Shown one piece after another: positions 1 to 8,713 of a DNA stretch of 64,000 nt. The notes beneath the pieces are model-generated. The model was not told the DNA's origin and did no database searches. It saw nothing but the letters and a program-made list of their open reading frames with translations. Source of the stretch: Paraburkholderia nodosa DSM 21604. GTDB taxonomy: Bacteria > Pseudomonadota > Gammaproteobacteria > Burkholderiales > Burkholderiaceae. The DNA lies in assembly GCF_000519185.1 (NCBI RefSeq), contig NZ_JAFA01000001.1, forward strand, positions 496,001-560,000, in the 5' to 3' direction. Every line of letters begins with the position of its first letter. Within the stretch, counting starts at the first letter, position 1. The position numbers and the translations under genes are program-made.

Positions 1-1978
1 CGAAACTGTCTTCGAGTTCCGCCAGGTCGAAATGCGTGATGCAGTCGCGCCCCGCGAGGATGTTGGCCCAGAATTCCGGGACATTGCGGGCGCCGGGAAA
101 CCTTCCCGACATGCCGACGACTGCGATTGCCCCGCTATGCACGTCCCGGCGTTGTCGAATTGCCTCTTTGTTCGCTGCCGGGATGGTCGTGCGCAGATGC
201 GAAGCCAGCGCCTCGACATTGGGATGACGAAACAGATCCACCAGCGCGACCTTCGCCGCCACGTCGCGCGCGATGATGGCGTGGGCGCGCATCAGATCGA
301 GCGAGCGCAAGCCCAGGTCAAAGAAGTTCGCGCGGCGATCGACGGGTTTGCCGAGGAGCCCCTCGAATACGCTCGCGAGCCTGTCGGCAACACCATCGTC
401 CACAGGCGAGGTCGCTGCTGATGCTTCGGATTGCGTATCGATTGACGCAAGCAGCGCTTTGCGGTTGATCTTGCCATTGGGCGTGAGCGGAAAGTCCGGC
501 AGGACACGCAATTCCGACGGCATCATGTAGTCGGGCAGGGCGAACTTGAGATAAGCGCGGATTTCGTTCAGGAGAGCTGCTGCATCCGCCGCATCGGCCT
601 TCACGAAGCCTGCAATGGCCTTGCCCATGCGGCCATCGAATGCCGCCACGGCCGCATCGGCCACGCCGGGGGCCACGCGCAGCGCATGTTCGATTTCGTC
701 GAGTTCGATGCGTTTGCCCGCAATCTTGATCTGCCGGTCGTTGCGGCCCAGAAATTCGATCGCCCCGTCCGGGCGGCGGCGCACGAGGTCGCCGGTGCGG
801 TAGAGCTTGCCGCCGGGAGCGAAAACGTCGTCGACGAACTTCTCGGCCGTCAGTTCTGGTCGGTTGAGATAGCCGAGCGCGACACCGTCACCGCCCGTGA
901 CCAGTTCGCCGACTTCTCCATCGGCAACGGGCGCGAGCTTGTCGTCCACGATGTAGGCGCTCGTGCCCGCGATGGCGTAGCCGATGGGAATGGCATCGAG
1001 CGACGCGCCGTCGCGCGCAATGCGGTAGCAGCAGGTGAAGGTCGTGTTCTCGGTCGGGCCGTAGCCGTTGATGATCTGCAGACCCGGGTGAGCCTCCATG
1101 ACCTTGCGTACATGGACGGGGGACAGCACGTCCCCGCCCGTCAACGCCTCCTTGAGCGGAAGAAAGGCTTCCAGCCGGTAGTCGGCGAGCGCATTGAAGA
1201 GGCCAGCCGTGAACCAGGCGCTGGTAACGCCAAGTCGCGCTATCTCGGACGCGATCGTGTCGAGAGAGGGCTGGACCTCGTTGACGATGGCGGCACAGCC
1301 GCCGTTCAGGAGCGGTCCCCAGATCTCAAGCGTGCTCGCATCGAAGGCGAGCGGCGCAAGGTTGAGGAAGCGCGTGTGGGGCGAAAGCTCGGTGAAGGTC
1401 TGGCCCTGCACGAGGCGCAGAATCGCGCGCTGCGGCACGACCACGCCCTTGGGCTTGCCGGTCGAGCCGGAGGTGTACATGACGTAGGCCGCGTCGTCAC
1501 GACTGCACGCGTGGAGCGGGGCGGGCTCGGCCGCTTCTGCCGCCGCCACGACATGCTCGAGATCGACCGAGACGCCGTTCAGCTCGCCAACGCTGGCGAG
1601 CGCCGCCGCTTCGGCGATGATGAGCTTGGGTGCGCAATCGGCAACGATGAAATCGAGCTGCGCCTTCGGATAGGCGCGGTCCAGCGGCACGTAGACGGCG
1701 CCAAGACGCAGGATCGCCAGCATCAGAGCCAGCGTGTCGCGGCTGCGCGAAACCATGATCGCGCAGCGCTCGCCCGGATCCAGTCCCATTTCGTGCAGGA
1801 CGGTGGCGAGCCGCGCCGAACGTTCGCCGAGGGCGGCGTAGTCTTCCTCGCCCGTGGCGTCAATCACAGCAAGATGATTGCCGAACCCGGCACATATGGC
1901 ATCGAAGCGCGCTGCCACGCCAGGCACGTGATCGGTCCCGCCCGGCAAAACGCCTGAAAGTCCATCTCTGTGTGACAT
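1..1978 (-). CDS. Hybrid NRPS/PKS, loading A-PCP module then KS start (partial)
   Basis: Read from ATG at 1978 with a strong GGGGGAG ribosome site 7 bases upstream; the frame stays open to the left edge, so about 659 N-terminal residues are visible. Order of domains: AMP-binding adenylation domain (core YTSGSTGKPKG near residue 168, GYGPTEN, YRTGDL, and PNGKINRK near residue 504), a peptidyl carrier domain (DLGLRSLDL, phosphopantetheine serine near residue 559), then the beginning of a ketosynthase (IAVVGMSGRFPGA near residue 609). No condensation domain precedes the A domain, so this looks like a chain-initiating module that passes an amino acid to a PKS module. The substrate cannot be read reliably by eye. 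The arginine before the carrier serine is unusual. A phosphopantetheinyl transferase gene lies just upstream on the same strand. Confidence 0.93.
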   Translation of the reverse strand, partial: MSHRDGLSGVLPGGTDHVPGVAARFDAICAGFGNHLAVIDATGEEDYAALGERSARLATVLHEMGLDPGERCAIMVSRSRDTLALMLAILRLGAVYVPLDRAYPKAQLDFIVADCAPKLIIAEAAALASVGELNGVSVDLEHVVAAAEAAEPAPLHACSRDDAAYVMYTSGSTGKPKGVVVPQRAILRLVQGQTFTELSPHTRFLNLAPLAFDASTLEIWGPLLNGGCAAIVNEVQPSLDTIASEIARLGVTSAWFTAGLFNALADYRLEAFLPLKEALTGGDVLSPVHVRKVMEAHPGLQIINGYGPTENTTFTCCYRIARDGASLDAIPIGYAIAGTSAYIVDDKLAPVADGEVGELVTGGDGVALGYLNRPELTAEKFVDDVFAPGGKLYRTGDLVRRRPDGAIEFLGRNDRQIKIAGKRIELDEIEHALRVAPGVADAAVAAFDGRMGKAIAGFVKADAADAAALLNEIRAYLKFALPDYMMPSELRVLPDFPLTPNGKINRKALLASIDTQSEASAATSPVDDGVADRLASVFEGLLGKPVDRRANFFDLGLRSLDLMRAHAIIARDVAAKVALVDLFRHPNVEALASHLRTTIPAANKEAIRQRRDVHSGAIAVVGMSGRFPGARNVPEFWANILAGRDCITHFDLAELEDSF

Positions 1979-2400
1979 TTGCTACTCCCCCAACAATTTT
2001 GACGAAGGTCCGGTGCTGAGCAAGGCGTGGCGATGGGCTCGCGGCACTTGCGCAGAACGGCAGCCGGTCACTGGAAGCACAAGCGGCAGGAGCCTTTGCG
2101 CACCTGGCTCGTGTCCCAAGTTTGAAATTTGCTGTAGGAGGAAGTTAATCTTCCGCGGGATGCCTATCCGTTCGCCGTCGCACACACGATGTGCTGCAGC
2201 AACACATCACATTGGGACTGCGCGGGCATATCTGCGCGCAGGGCGCGGCTCGCTTTCCGCCATGCGGGCGGGTTTGGCGGGAATCGCGGCGTGGGTCCTG
2301 TGTGCGTTGATTCGAGGCGAAGACTGGCGATTCGAGCGTGGCGTTGTGCGAGGCAGCAAACGGATCGCGACCATGACGGCGCGCCCGAGGCCTTGCCAGG
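1979..2400. other. Intergenic region upstream of the NRPS/PKS gene
   Basis: Non-coding by inspection: no frame shows recognisable protein sequence. It separates two minus-strand genes and should carry the promoter of the NRPS/PKS gene. I could not pick out a convincing -35/-10 pair. Confidence 0.5.
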
Positions 2401-3111
2401 TCAGTTCATGTCGACGATCGACCAGTCACTGTGGCGTGCAGCCACTGCTCCCGCGCAGGTCGGACTGCGTGACAGGGCGCGAATGCACCAATGCGAGGCT
2501 TCTGCCGCCTCGCCGCCGACGAAGCGGGGTGTGGTGTCGCCGTGAACGGAAAGATCGAACTCGAAATGCTCCGGCGGCAGGATGAAGCCCGTGCCGAGCG
2601 CTTTCAGGCAGGCCTCCTTGCGCGCCCAGGTTTCAAAGAAAACCGTTTGCCGTTCCGCTGCCGGGAGCGCATCGAATTGCTCGCGCTCGCGAGCGGAGAA
2701 GACTTCGAGCGGCATGCTCTCCTCGATCGGGCGATTATGTTCTACGTCGATGCCCACCTCGAACCCGCTCGAAATGGCGAGCGCCGCCGTATTTTCGCTG
2801 TGGCTCAGGTTGAAGCAGATCCTCCATCCAGCGGGTTGGCTCGTGCAAAACGGTTTGCCCTCCGGACCATACTCGAGTGCGACCGCCCGCGCAGGGAGCC
2901 CGGCATAGCGGCCAAGGATCTGTCTGAGTTTTCCCCTTCCGGCCACATAGCGGCAGCGATGCAACTCGAAGCGAAAGTTGCCGGCCCGCTCGTGCTCCTG
3001 TGCGGATAGCACCTCCCAGTACCGATCAACATCACTCCGGCAGGCGTCGAGATCCCATTGCCAGACAAGGACTTCCTGCATGGTTGGCGGCGTGAGCGGA
3101 GACGAGGACAT
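2401..3111 (-). CDS. Sfp-type 4'-phosphopantetheinyl transferase
   Basis: Transfers the phosphopantetheine arm of CoA to carrier-domain serines, here plausibly the PCP and any ACP domains of the neighbouring NRPS/PKS. The 236-residue protein shows the family hallmarks: FNLSHSENTAALAI, the magnesium-binding GIDVEH, and WARKEACLKALG (the W..KEA helix). Start chosen at ATG 3111, which has an AGG 6 bases upstream; an in-frame ATG at 3204 would add an unconserved Arg-rich extension and one at 3081 lacks a ribosome site. Same strand as the NRPS/PKS gene, 422 bp ahead of it, so probably the same biosynthetic cluster although not obviously one transcript. Confidence 0.93.
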   Translation of the reverse strand: MSSSPLTPPTMQEVLVWQWDLDACRSDVDRYWEVLSAQEHERAGNFRFELHRCRYVAGRGKLRQILGRYAGLPARAVALEYGPEGKPFCTSQPAGWRICFNLSHSENTAALAISSGFEVGIDVEHNRPIEESMPLEVFSAREREQFDALPAAERQTVFFETWARKEACLKALGTGFILPPEHFEFDLSVHGDTTPRFVGGEAAEASHWCIRALSRSPTCAGAVAARHSDWSIVDMN

Positions 3112-3749
3112 TGAGGACCTGGTTCGACTTGCGGTGGGAAGTTCCGGTGCGGCACGGGGCTTCGCGCGCCACCCGGTTGAGTGCGCAACGAGCGGCACAC
3201 GCACCGGAGAATGTACAGATACAACTCACGCGGATTTGTTGGGCAACCCACGGAACGGCACTTGCGACACGGCCTACGATTCATCAAAGCGTGATGCAAT
3301 TACGCTGCACTGCGTGCGCGCATCCGTACGGGGATCGACGAGTCGACGGGGCAATTGCCGAAACAAGGCGTCGACACAAAACCGGCGAGGCTCTCCGAAA
3401 GTAGCTGGGCTGCATGGTCCTTTGCGACTCGATGCGGCGCCGGACGAATCATCTATTGCTTTGGCTTCCAGAACGCCTATCGGTTGCGTTCGTTATTGAA
3501 TTGCGTCGGCTCTATGGTCTTTGAAAAGACTGGTCCGAAACCCGTTGGGGAAGATTTGCCAATCGCCTATGTATGGAATTAGAAAGTATGTTTAATTTAA
3601 ATGTAAGAAATATGGCGGATTTTCAACGAGGAGATCGGTTTCCGGTAAGGAACGGTAAGAATATGTGTGATTGACGTGCTACCAGATCAAGACCGATAGT
3701 TTTACTCTTTGCACGAGGAAGTTGTCGAAATTCAGATTCGAGGTGTGGG
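3112..3749. other. Divergent intergenic region, AT-rich at right end
   Basis: Lies between the divergent transferase (minus) and GT2 (plus) genes. The left part is GC-rich and shows no recognisable protein. The part from about 3570 to 3745 is markedly AT-rich (for example TTTAATTTAAATG near 3590) and holds a pair of GGTAAGG-type repeats (separate entry), so it is the likely promoter region of the GT2 gene. Confidence 0.5.
3643..3660 (+). repeat. Two GGTAAG repeats phased by 10 bp
   Basis: GGTAAGG at 3644-3650 and GGTAAGA at 3654-3660, exactly 10 bp apart, about 90 bp before the GT2 start. The 17-mer from 3643 to 3659 recurs without change at 17267-17283, where a third copy extends it. One-turn spacing of a short direct repeat suggests a protein-binding site; no known factor is assigned. 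Confidence 0.5.
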
Positions 3750-4688
3750 ATGGGGCGTGATTTTGACAATGTCTACAACGTAAGTGTGATCATTCCACAC
3801 TACAACAGCCTTGATTTGCTTTGGGTGGCAATAGAATCGATCTCCAGTCAAACCGTTGTTCCGCAGGAAATCATCGTCGTCGATGACGCATCGGGGCTGC
3901 AGTTCGAATTGCCGAGTCGTTGTGGAGACGACATTGTCTTGCGCCTGATTCGCGAAAGCGAGAACCATGGTGCGGCGTGGTGCCGAAACCGGGGCATTGA
4001 GGAGGCCACCGGTGATCTGATCGCGTTCCTGGACGCTGACGACCGATGGCTCCCGAACAAGCTCGAACGTTGCATCGCCGCGTTCGGCTCAAAGCCTGCC
4101 GGGAACGAAGCAAAGGTGCTCTTCAGTAACGTTGTGCTAACGGACGCCGGCCGGCGCATCCCGGGTAACCGCGCGCCCTACGATGGCCAGTCGATGCTCG
4201 ACTTCATCCTGCTGGAGGGAGGCTATATTCAGACCTCGTCGATCATGATGTGGCGTCATCAGTACCCGCTGATCAGCTTCGATGGATCGTTGCGCCGTCA
4301 TCAGGATTGGGATTTCGCCATTCGAGCTGAAATGGCAGGCTGCGTATTCGTTTATTTGCACGATGCACTGGTGGAGTATTCCCTGAGCGAAAGTCCCGCC
4401 AGAATATCGAAGGCGGTCAGTTGCGAACCCAGTCTCGTGTTCTTTGAAAAATATAACAAGCTGATGTCAAAAGGGCATGTCTCATCATTTATATTTAATG
4501 TCCTGATTTACAAGAAAATGAATATCGCCTTGAGGCTTGCCATTGTCGAGCGAGTTTTGTTGAGGGAGATAGAGATGCCCAGCAAGGATTGGGCGTCGCT
4601 GTTTGCGAGGCTGATTATCGGATGGGGAGGTGTGAATATAATCAAACAGTTGAGACGGATATTCCAGGCTCAGGATTATTCGACTTGA
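3750..4688 (+). CDS. Glycosyltransferase family 2
   Basis: 312-residue GT-A fold enzyme predicted to transfer a sugar from a nucleotide donor in the cytoplasm. N-terminal motif SVIIPHYNS near residue 12, IIVVDDAS near 48, and the metal/nucleotide-binding FLDADDRW near residue 92 are typical of GT2; HQDWDFAIRAEMAG near residue 184 matches the acceptor/base region. The C-terminal third is AT-richer than the rest and has no clear membrane segment. Stands alone on the plus strand after a divergent promoter region, 305 bp before the fkbH-like gene. Donor and acceptor unknown; it may glycosylate a product of the NRPS/PKS cluster or belong to the surface-glycan genes further right. Confidence 0.9.
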   Translation: MGRDFDNVYNVSVIIPHYNSLDLLWVAIESISSQTVVPQEIIVVDDASGLQFELPSRCGDDIVLRLIRESENHGAAWCRNRGIEEATGDLIAFLDADDRWLPNKLERCIAAFGSKPAGNEAKVLFSNVVLTDAGRRIPGNRAPYDGQSMLDFILLEGGYIQTSSIMMWRHQYPLISFDGSLRRHQDWDFAIRAEMAGCVFVYLHDALVEYSLSESPARISKAVSCEPSLVFFEKYNKLMSKGHVSSFIFNVLIYKKMNIALRLAIVERVLLREIEMPSKDWASLFARLIIGWGGVNIIKQLRRIFQAQDYST

Positions 4689-4993
4689 GTTGCATCGGCC
4701 TCGAAAATAAAAGTCATAGCCGGCGGCCCGGCAAGCTTGCATACCCAGTTTCCTCCCTCCAGTTTGCCCCCTTGAAGTTCGAAGCGCTCGTCAAGGGCTG
4801 GTTCCTCCCTTTTTTTATCTCCCCGGTCGGTCCCGTTCTGTCGAGGACGTTTATAAACGTCATGCGTGCCGTCGCAGGGATCATCCGGTCGGGGTTGTGT
4901 ATGTCGGCGCACAGATGGTGCATCTGCGCTCTGCTCTAATCTCAAGGCCGATGCCGCCTGCGGGTGGAGAACGTTTCGACTTCGAGGTCCTAA
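4689..4993. other. Intergenic region before the fkbH-like gene
   Basis: 305 bp without a recognisable gene. It contains a T-rich tract at 4809-4817, a perfect 16-bp palindrome at 4846-4861 (separate entry), and a small CAGATG/CATCTG hairpin at 4912-4926. GAGG about 6 bases before ATG 4994 is the ribosome site of the next gene. Confidence 0.5.
4846..4861. promoter_or_regulatory. Perfect 16-bp palindrome, candidate operator
   Basis: GACGTTTATAAACGTC reads identically on both strands and sits about 130 bp upstream of the fkbH-like start. Its TTATAA core could overlap a -10 element. A palindrome this exact in non-coding DNA is typical of a dimeric repressor site, but no regulator gene is adjacent. 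Confidence 0.45.
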
Positions 4994-6865
4994 ATGCGTC
5001 AATTTGTCCGCGATTTGTTTTACTCGTCGGTCGCCGATAAACAGGTCAATTTACCGCTGCCGCCGACGTCGCTCGCGATCCATTCGCGCAAGCTCAATAT
5101 ATTGCTGCTCGGCACGTGTTCTGTGGAGATGCTCGTCAAGCGAAGCGCAAACTCCGGGCACAACATCCGGCACATACTGATGGGCTCGAGACGCCACGCA
5201 CCGATCCCGGACGCCGCGCCAACCGATGACGTCGTCGTCGTGAATCTCACGCTCCGTCACATTCTGGGCGAAGTGACGCAAACGTCCGAACCTGCGGTGG
5301 ACATGGTTTTTTCCCGCCTGCGTTCGGACGAGGAAGCGCGCTCATTGCTGGAGAGAACAGGAGAATATCTCGCTGAGAAAGTGGCGCAGGTCGCCGCGCA
5401 GATCACGACGGCTCCGATTGTCTTCATATCGTTTTTCGAGCCGAGCTTCAATTACGAAGGCGATCTCATCGATCCATTCGGTGCGACATCGCCTGGCAAT
5501 CTGGTGCGCGAGATCAACCGGCTTTTGTCGGACGCCGTGCGTAAGACGAATAATTGCTACTTTCTCGACGCCAACGAAATATTGAATTTCGTCGGCCGCC
5601 GGCACCTGCAGGACGATGTCCTGTTGAGCAGTTCGCATGCGTCGTTCATCAACGATTGGGACTTCAAGCTTGACGCGAATCGGTTGATTGCGCCTAAAGC
5701 AATCGGGAATATCATGACTTATGAGGTCGCGTCCCGTGAGTTTACCCTCGCGTTCCTTTCCCGGATCGAAGCGATAGTCAAGGTCATCGAGCAGCGAGAC
5801 CCTGTGAAGCTGATTATCGTCGACCTCGACGACACCATGTGGCGCGGTGTGGCAGCGGAAGGCGAGAGCGTGAGCCAGGAACAGCGCATCGAAGGCTGGC
5901 CTATCGGCCTCGCTGAAGCCTTGCTGTTCTTCAAGAAGCGTGGCGGATTGCTCGCGATCTGCAGCAAGAATGAAGAAGCGCCAACCATTGAACGGTTCAA
6001 CGCCATCTGGCGCGGCGCCATCATCATGGACGACTTCGCGTGCGTGCGCATCAACTGGAAGCCCAAGTCGCAGAACATCCTTGAAATCCTCAAGGAGGTG
6101 AATCTGCTTCCAGGCAATTGTGTATTCATCGACGACAACAACCGCGAGTTGTCGGAGGTGAAGGCGGCGATTCCAGCCATTCGTTGCCTCGGTGGCAATC
6201 ATTACGACTGGCGGCGAATCATTCTGCGATCGGCCGAAACGCAGGTCCCCATCGTCACCGAAGAGTCAGCGCGCCGCACCGAACTCGTGCGCGCGATCTC
6301 GCAGCGCGAAGCCAGTGCCGACGCGAACAATGGTGTTTCGCGGGAAGAGTGGCTCGCTTCGTTACAGCTTCGCCAGTCATTCTTCTTGATCAAGACGCCG
6401 CAATCCAGACACTTCGATCGCGCGTTCGAGCTTGTCAACAAGACGAATCAATTCAATACGACTGGGAAAAGATGGGAGCGGTCGGAGTTCGAGGCGTTCA
6501 TAACCCAGGGCGGGTATTGCGTGGTCTCTTCGCTGCGAGACAAATTGATCGACAACGGCATCATCTCTGTTTGCCTGATCAATGGCGAGAAGATTGTCCA
6601 GGTCGTCCTGTCGTGCCGCGTGTTTGGGCTCGGCGCAGAGTTGGTCGTCGGGGCGATTGCTACGCGGTTGGCGCTGAAATCCGGATCTGAAGTCCGCGCT
6701 GATCTGGTCGATACCGGAAGGAATGCGACCTGCCACGACTATTTCAAACGGCTCGGGTTCTCCCAAACGGCCGTGGGTTTGTACTCGCGAACCGCGAACG
6801 AGTTCCCGTCCTACATCGAGATCGAGAATCTGGGCGCGGCCGAGTTTCCACCTGTGCGGATTTAG
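4994..6865 (+). CDS. FkbH-like HAD-IIIC protein (SGNH-HAD-GNAT)
   Basis: 623 residues, in line with full-length FkbH-type proteins. The N-terminal part (about 30-250) resembles the SGNH-like domain of the family. The HAD domain starts at LIIVDLDDTMWRG (nucleophile aspartates near residues 275-278) and includes CSKNEEA and FIDDNNRE. The C-terminal third resembles a GNAT domain (NKTNQFNTTGKRW, ending in DYFKRLGF). Family members load glycerate from 1,3-bisphosphoglycerate onto a carrier protein for methoxymalonyl- or glyceryl-type extender units, or act in glycan modification. Proximity to an NRPS/PKS start and a phosphopantetheinyl transferase favours carrier-bound glyceryl chemistry, but no dedicated ACP is visible here. 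RBS GAGG fits the ATG chosen. Confidence 0.9.
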   Translation: MRQFVRDLFYSSVADKQVNLPLPPTSLAIHSRKLNILLLGTCSVEMLVKRSANSGHNIRHILMGSRRHAPIPDAAPTDDVVVVNLTLRHILGEVTQTSEPAVDMVFSRLRSDEEARSLLERTGEYLAEKVAQVAAQITTAPIVFISFFEPSFNYEGDLIDPFGATSPGNLVREINRLLSDAVRKTNNCYFLDANEILNFVGRRHLQDDVLLSSSHASFINDWDFKLDANRLIAPKAIGNIMTYEVASREFTLAFLSRIEAIVKVIEQRDPVKLIIVDLDDTMWRGVAAEGESVSQEQRIEGWPIGLAEALLFFKKRGGLLAICSKNEEAPTIERFNAIWRGAIIMDDFACVRINWKPKSQNILEILKEVNLLPGNCVFIDDNNRELSEVKAAIPAIRCLGGNHYDWRRIILRSAETQVPIVTEESARRTELVRAISQREASADANNGVSREEWLASLQLRQSFFLIKTPQSRHFDRAFELVNKTNQFNTTGKRWERSEFEAFITQGGYCVVSSLRDKLIDNGIISVCLINGEKIVQVVLSCRVFGLGAELVVGAIATRLALKSGSEVRADLVDTGRNATCHDYFKRLGFSQTAVGLYSRTANEFPSYIEIENLGAAEFPPVRI

Positions 6866-7016
6866 TGCAGTGCTTGATTGATGCGTTCGCAAAACTACGC
6901 AAGCGTCTCTATAGCCATCCTCGGCGCCCAATGAAGACGACCGGGTGGGAAGGCCCAGTATGCTGACGGGCGCTCGCGCAGCGCTGGTTCTACAGAGAGG
7001 TCAAAAAGAATGATAA

Positions 7017-7286
7017 GCCCGACTAGTCGCTTACAGCATCTATCTCCTGCACGGGTTCATTCTGTTTGCGCTTTTCAACCTCGTCGTTGGAAAGCAAAGC
7101 GCGAGAATGTTCACCCCTCTGGAGCATTGGTTCACGATCCTGCTGAATACCCCTGTCTTGATTCTTATCAGTTACGCGACCTTTCGATTGATCGAGAAAC
7201 CCGCCATGCAACACACCGAAAGTGTTAGCAAATGGCTGCGCAAGCTAATATTTACGAAGCGCGGAGCGTTGGAGGAGTCGCTTTGA
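7017..7286 (+). pseudogene. C-terminal remnant of an acyltransferase-3 (OafA-like) gene
   Basis: Reading codons from 7017, the stretch translates to a typical last part of an acyltransferase-3 membrane protein: YSIYLLHGFILFALFN, then a hydrophobic segment, then YATFRLIEKPAM and a basic tail ending at TGA 7284-7286. The frame is closed by TAA at 7014-7016 and has no plausible start, so about three quarters of the gene is missing. It differs clearly in sequence from the intact acyltransferase at 15965-17092. It follows the fkbH-like gene on the same strand, so an fkbH-acyltransferase pair may once have stood here. Confidence 0.8.
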
Positions 7287-7416
7287 ACGTCGTTGCGTGA
7301 CGCTCGCTTTGGCACAAGTTCGAAGCGGGCCGTATGTCCGAATCCGTGCGGGACATGGGCCTGCAGCTGGATCGGAGGACTGGGCCGGCCGCGGATCAAT
7401 TCCGGCTTGTACGCAA

Positions 7417-8604
7417 TTACTTCTCGTGCGCAACGCTGTCCGATGCTTTTGTCCCTGTGACACGCAAGGGCCAATGGCAGGAGATTGCCGCAGCCAGCAG
7501 GATGTAGGTTGCGAGGAAGTAGTAGGTTAGAGAATGCACTCGAATATCAAACAGTCCTTCGAGGCATAGAGGCTGGATGGTCAGGAAAGGGAAAATCTTT
7601 AAAAATGGGCCCACCCATCCATCACCTCGTGACGAGAGGATCATGGAAAAATACAGGCAAACCGAAAAAACACTGAAATCATACGACATCAACCTCGGGT
7701 TGAGCAGAATGACGATGGCGAGGAAATAAAACAGCTCGCTCGCAGAGCTGATCTGCGCAGAGCGTTGTCCGTGCCGGTACCGAAGAACTGCCGATGTCAG
7801 TGCAACGAGAAGCATGAGGAGAACATGGAGAATAAAGCCGAACTTCCCCATCCCGAACTTTGAAAACACGCCGAAAATTGTCAGCCCCGCGTCCCCATGC
7901 TGGATGATCTGACTATAGATGGCGCCCTGGAAACCCGCCCACAGTTGCGGATAAAGAGCAGGTTGCGCGATATAGATGCCGGCAACCGATAGCAGTACCG
8001 CGACGAGTGGAACCAAACTGCGGCGTGGCAGAAAAAGATAGAGCAAGGCATAGGCGAGGAAGTATGGCTTTATGGCTGAAAATAATATGATCGCGATCGC
8101 GTGCGGCACCAACGTGTAGATCGACCGTTTCGTGTAGAGAACGTAGGATAGCGAAACGAGGAGCAGGTGTGCGAAGACGCTAATATTTCCCGTTTGGATC
8201 GAAGCAAAGCCTGATCCTCCGATCAAGAAGCCAAGAATCAGGCAGGGCAGCAGGCGACGAAAGGGAATTAAGTGCCTTAGATCGATGCAAACACAAATAA
8301 TTCCTGCTGCTGAGGACAAGACAAGTGCGGAAAACGTCGCTGAAAAATTCGCAATTGAGAATACCTTGAGAAAGAAAGGTGGGTAGACGAACGGAAATTC
8401 ACCCGATGCACATGCGTAGGGATTCGGCCCGTTTGAAAAGCAACTCAAACCTTTCTCGTAGACACGATAGTCCCAGAAATATGAGGCCGTTTTTCCGCTG
8501 AACACGAGCACTAGTAAAAGGCATGTGGCCGCAGTTAAACTCCACGGAGCCCACGCCTCGTCATTTTTGACTCCAATCGTGTCTAGCTTCAAGCAAGCCC
8601 CCAT
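7417..8604 (-). CDS. GT87-type (DUF2029) integral membrane glycosyltransferase
   Basis: About 395 residues with some ten hydrophobic segments, beginning SLTAATCLLLVLVF. FWDYRVYEKGL followed by FPFVYPPFFLKVF near residue 77 is the pattern of GT87 GT-C enzymes, which use polyprenyl-phosphate sugars on the outer face of the inner membrane. The frame is open up to ATG 8691, but residues encoded upstream of 8604 are derived from the 3' end of a ubiA-type gene (separate entry), so I place the start at 8604; neither start has a good ribosome site. AT-richer than the surrounding backbone. Candidate user of the polyprenyl-phospho-arabinose made by the 11522-15587 cassette; substrate not shown. Confidence 0.75.
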   Translation of the reverse strand: MGACLKLDTIGVKNDEAWAPWSLTAATCLLLVLVFSGKTASYFWDYRVYEKGLSCFSNGPNPYACASGEFPFVYPPFFLKVFSIANFSATFSALVLSSAAGIICVCIDLRHLIPFRRLLPCLILGFLIGGSGFASIQTGNISVFAHLLLVSLSYVLYTKRSIYTLVPHAIAIILFSAIKPYFLAYALLYLFLPRRSLVPLVAVLLSVAGIYIAQPALYPQLWAGFQGAIYSQIIQHGDAGLTIFGVFSKFGMGKFGFILHVLLMLLVALTSAVLRYRHGQRSAQISSASELFYFLAIVILLNPRLMSYDFSVFSVCLYFSMILSSRGDGWVGPFLKIFPFLTIQPLCLEGLFDIRVHSLTYYFLATYILLAAAISCHWPLRVTGTKASDSVAHEK

Positions 8605-8631
8605 TTCGATCAATGCTGCGCAAGTACCATG

Positions 8632-8713
8632 GCGACGCTTAAACACAAAAACGACCGGTTCATCGTCCATCCGTTCGCGAGACGCGAGCATCGAGTTGCG
8701 ACTTACCTAATAG
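8632..8713 (-). pseudogene. Fossil of the 3' end of a ubiA-type gene
   Basis: On the minus strand this stretch aligns without gaps to 11576-11657, the end of the intact HAD-UbiA gene, with about 56 of 82 bases identical by hand. The peptides match as well: VSR..M.A.R..MDDEPVVFVFKRR here against VSR..M.A.R..MHDDPIVFAFKDR there. An in-frame TAG stands where the intact gene encodes tryptophan, and weaker similarity continues to about 8750. The remnant runs in frame into the GT87 gene, so it could be translated as an N-terminal extension of that protein. Confidence 0.75.

Noticed and set aside
686..1957. Long plus-strand reading frame opposite the NRPS/PKS gene
   Set aside because: Antisense shadow: the minus strand shows clear adenylation-domain motifs in order, the plus strand none.
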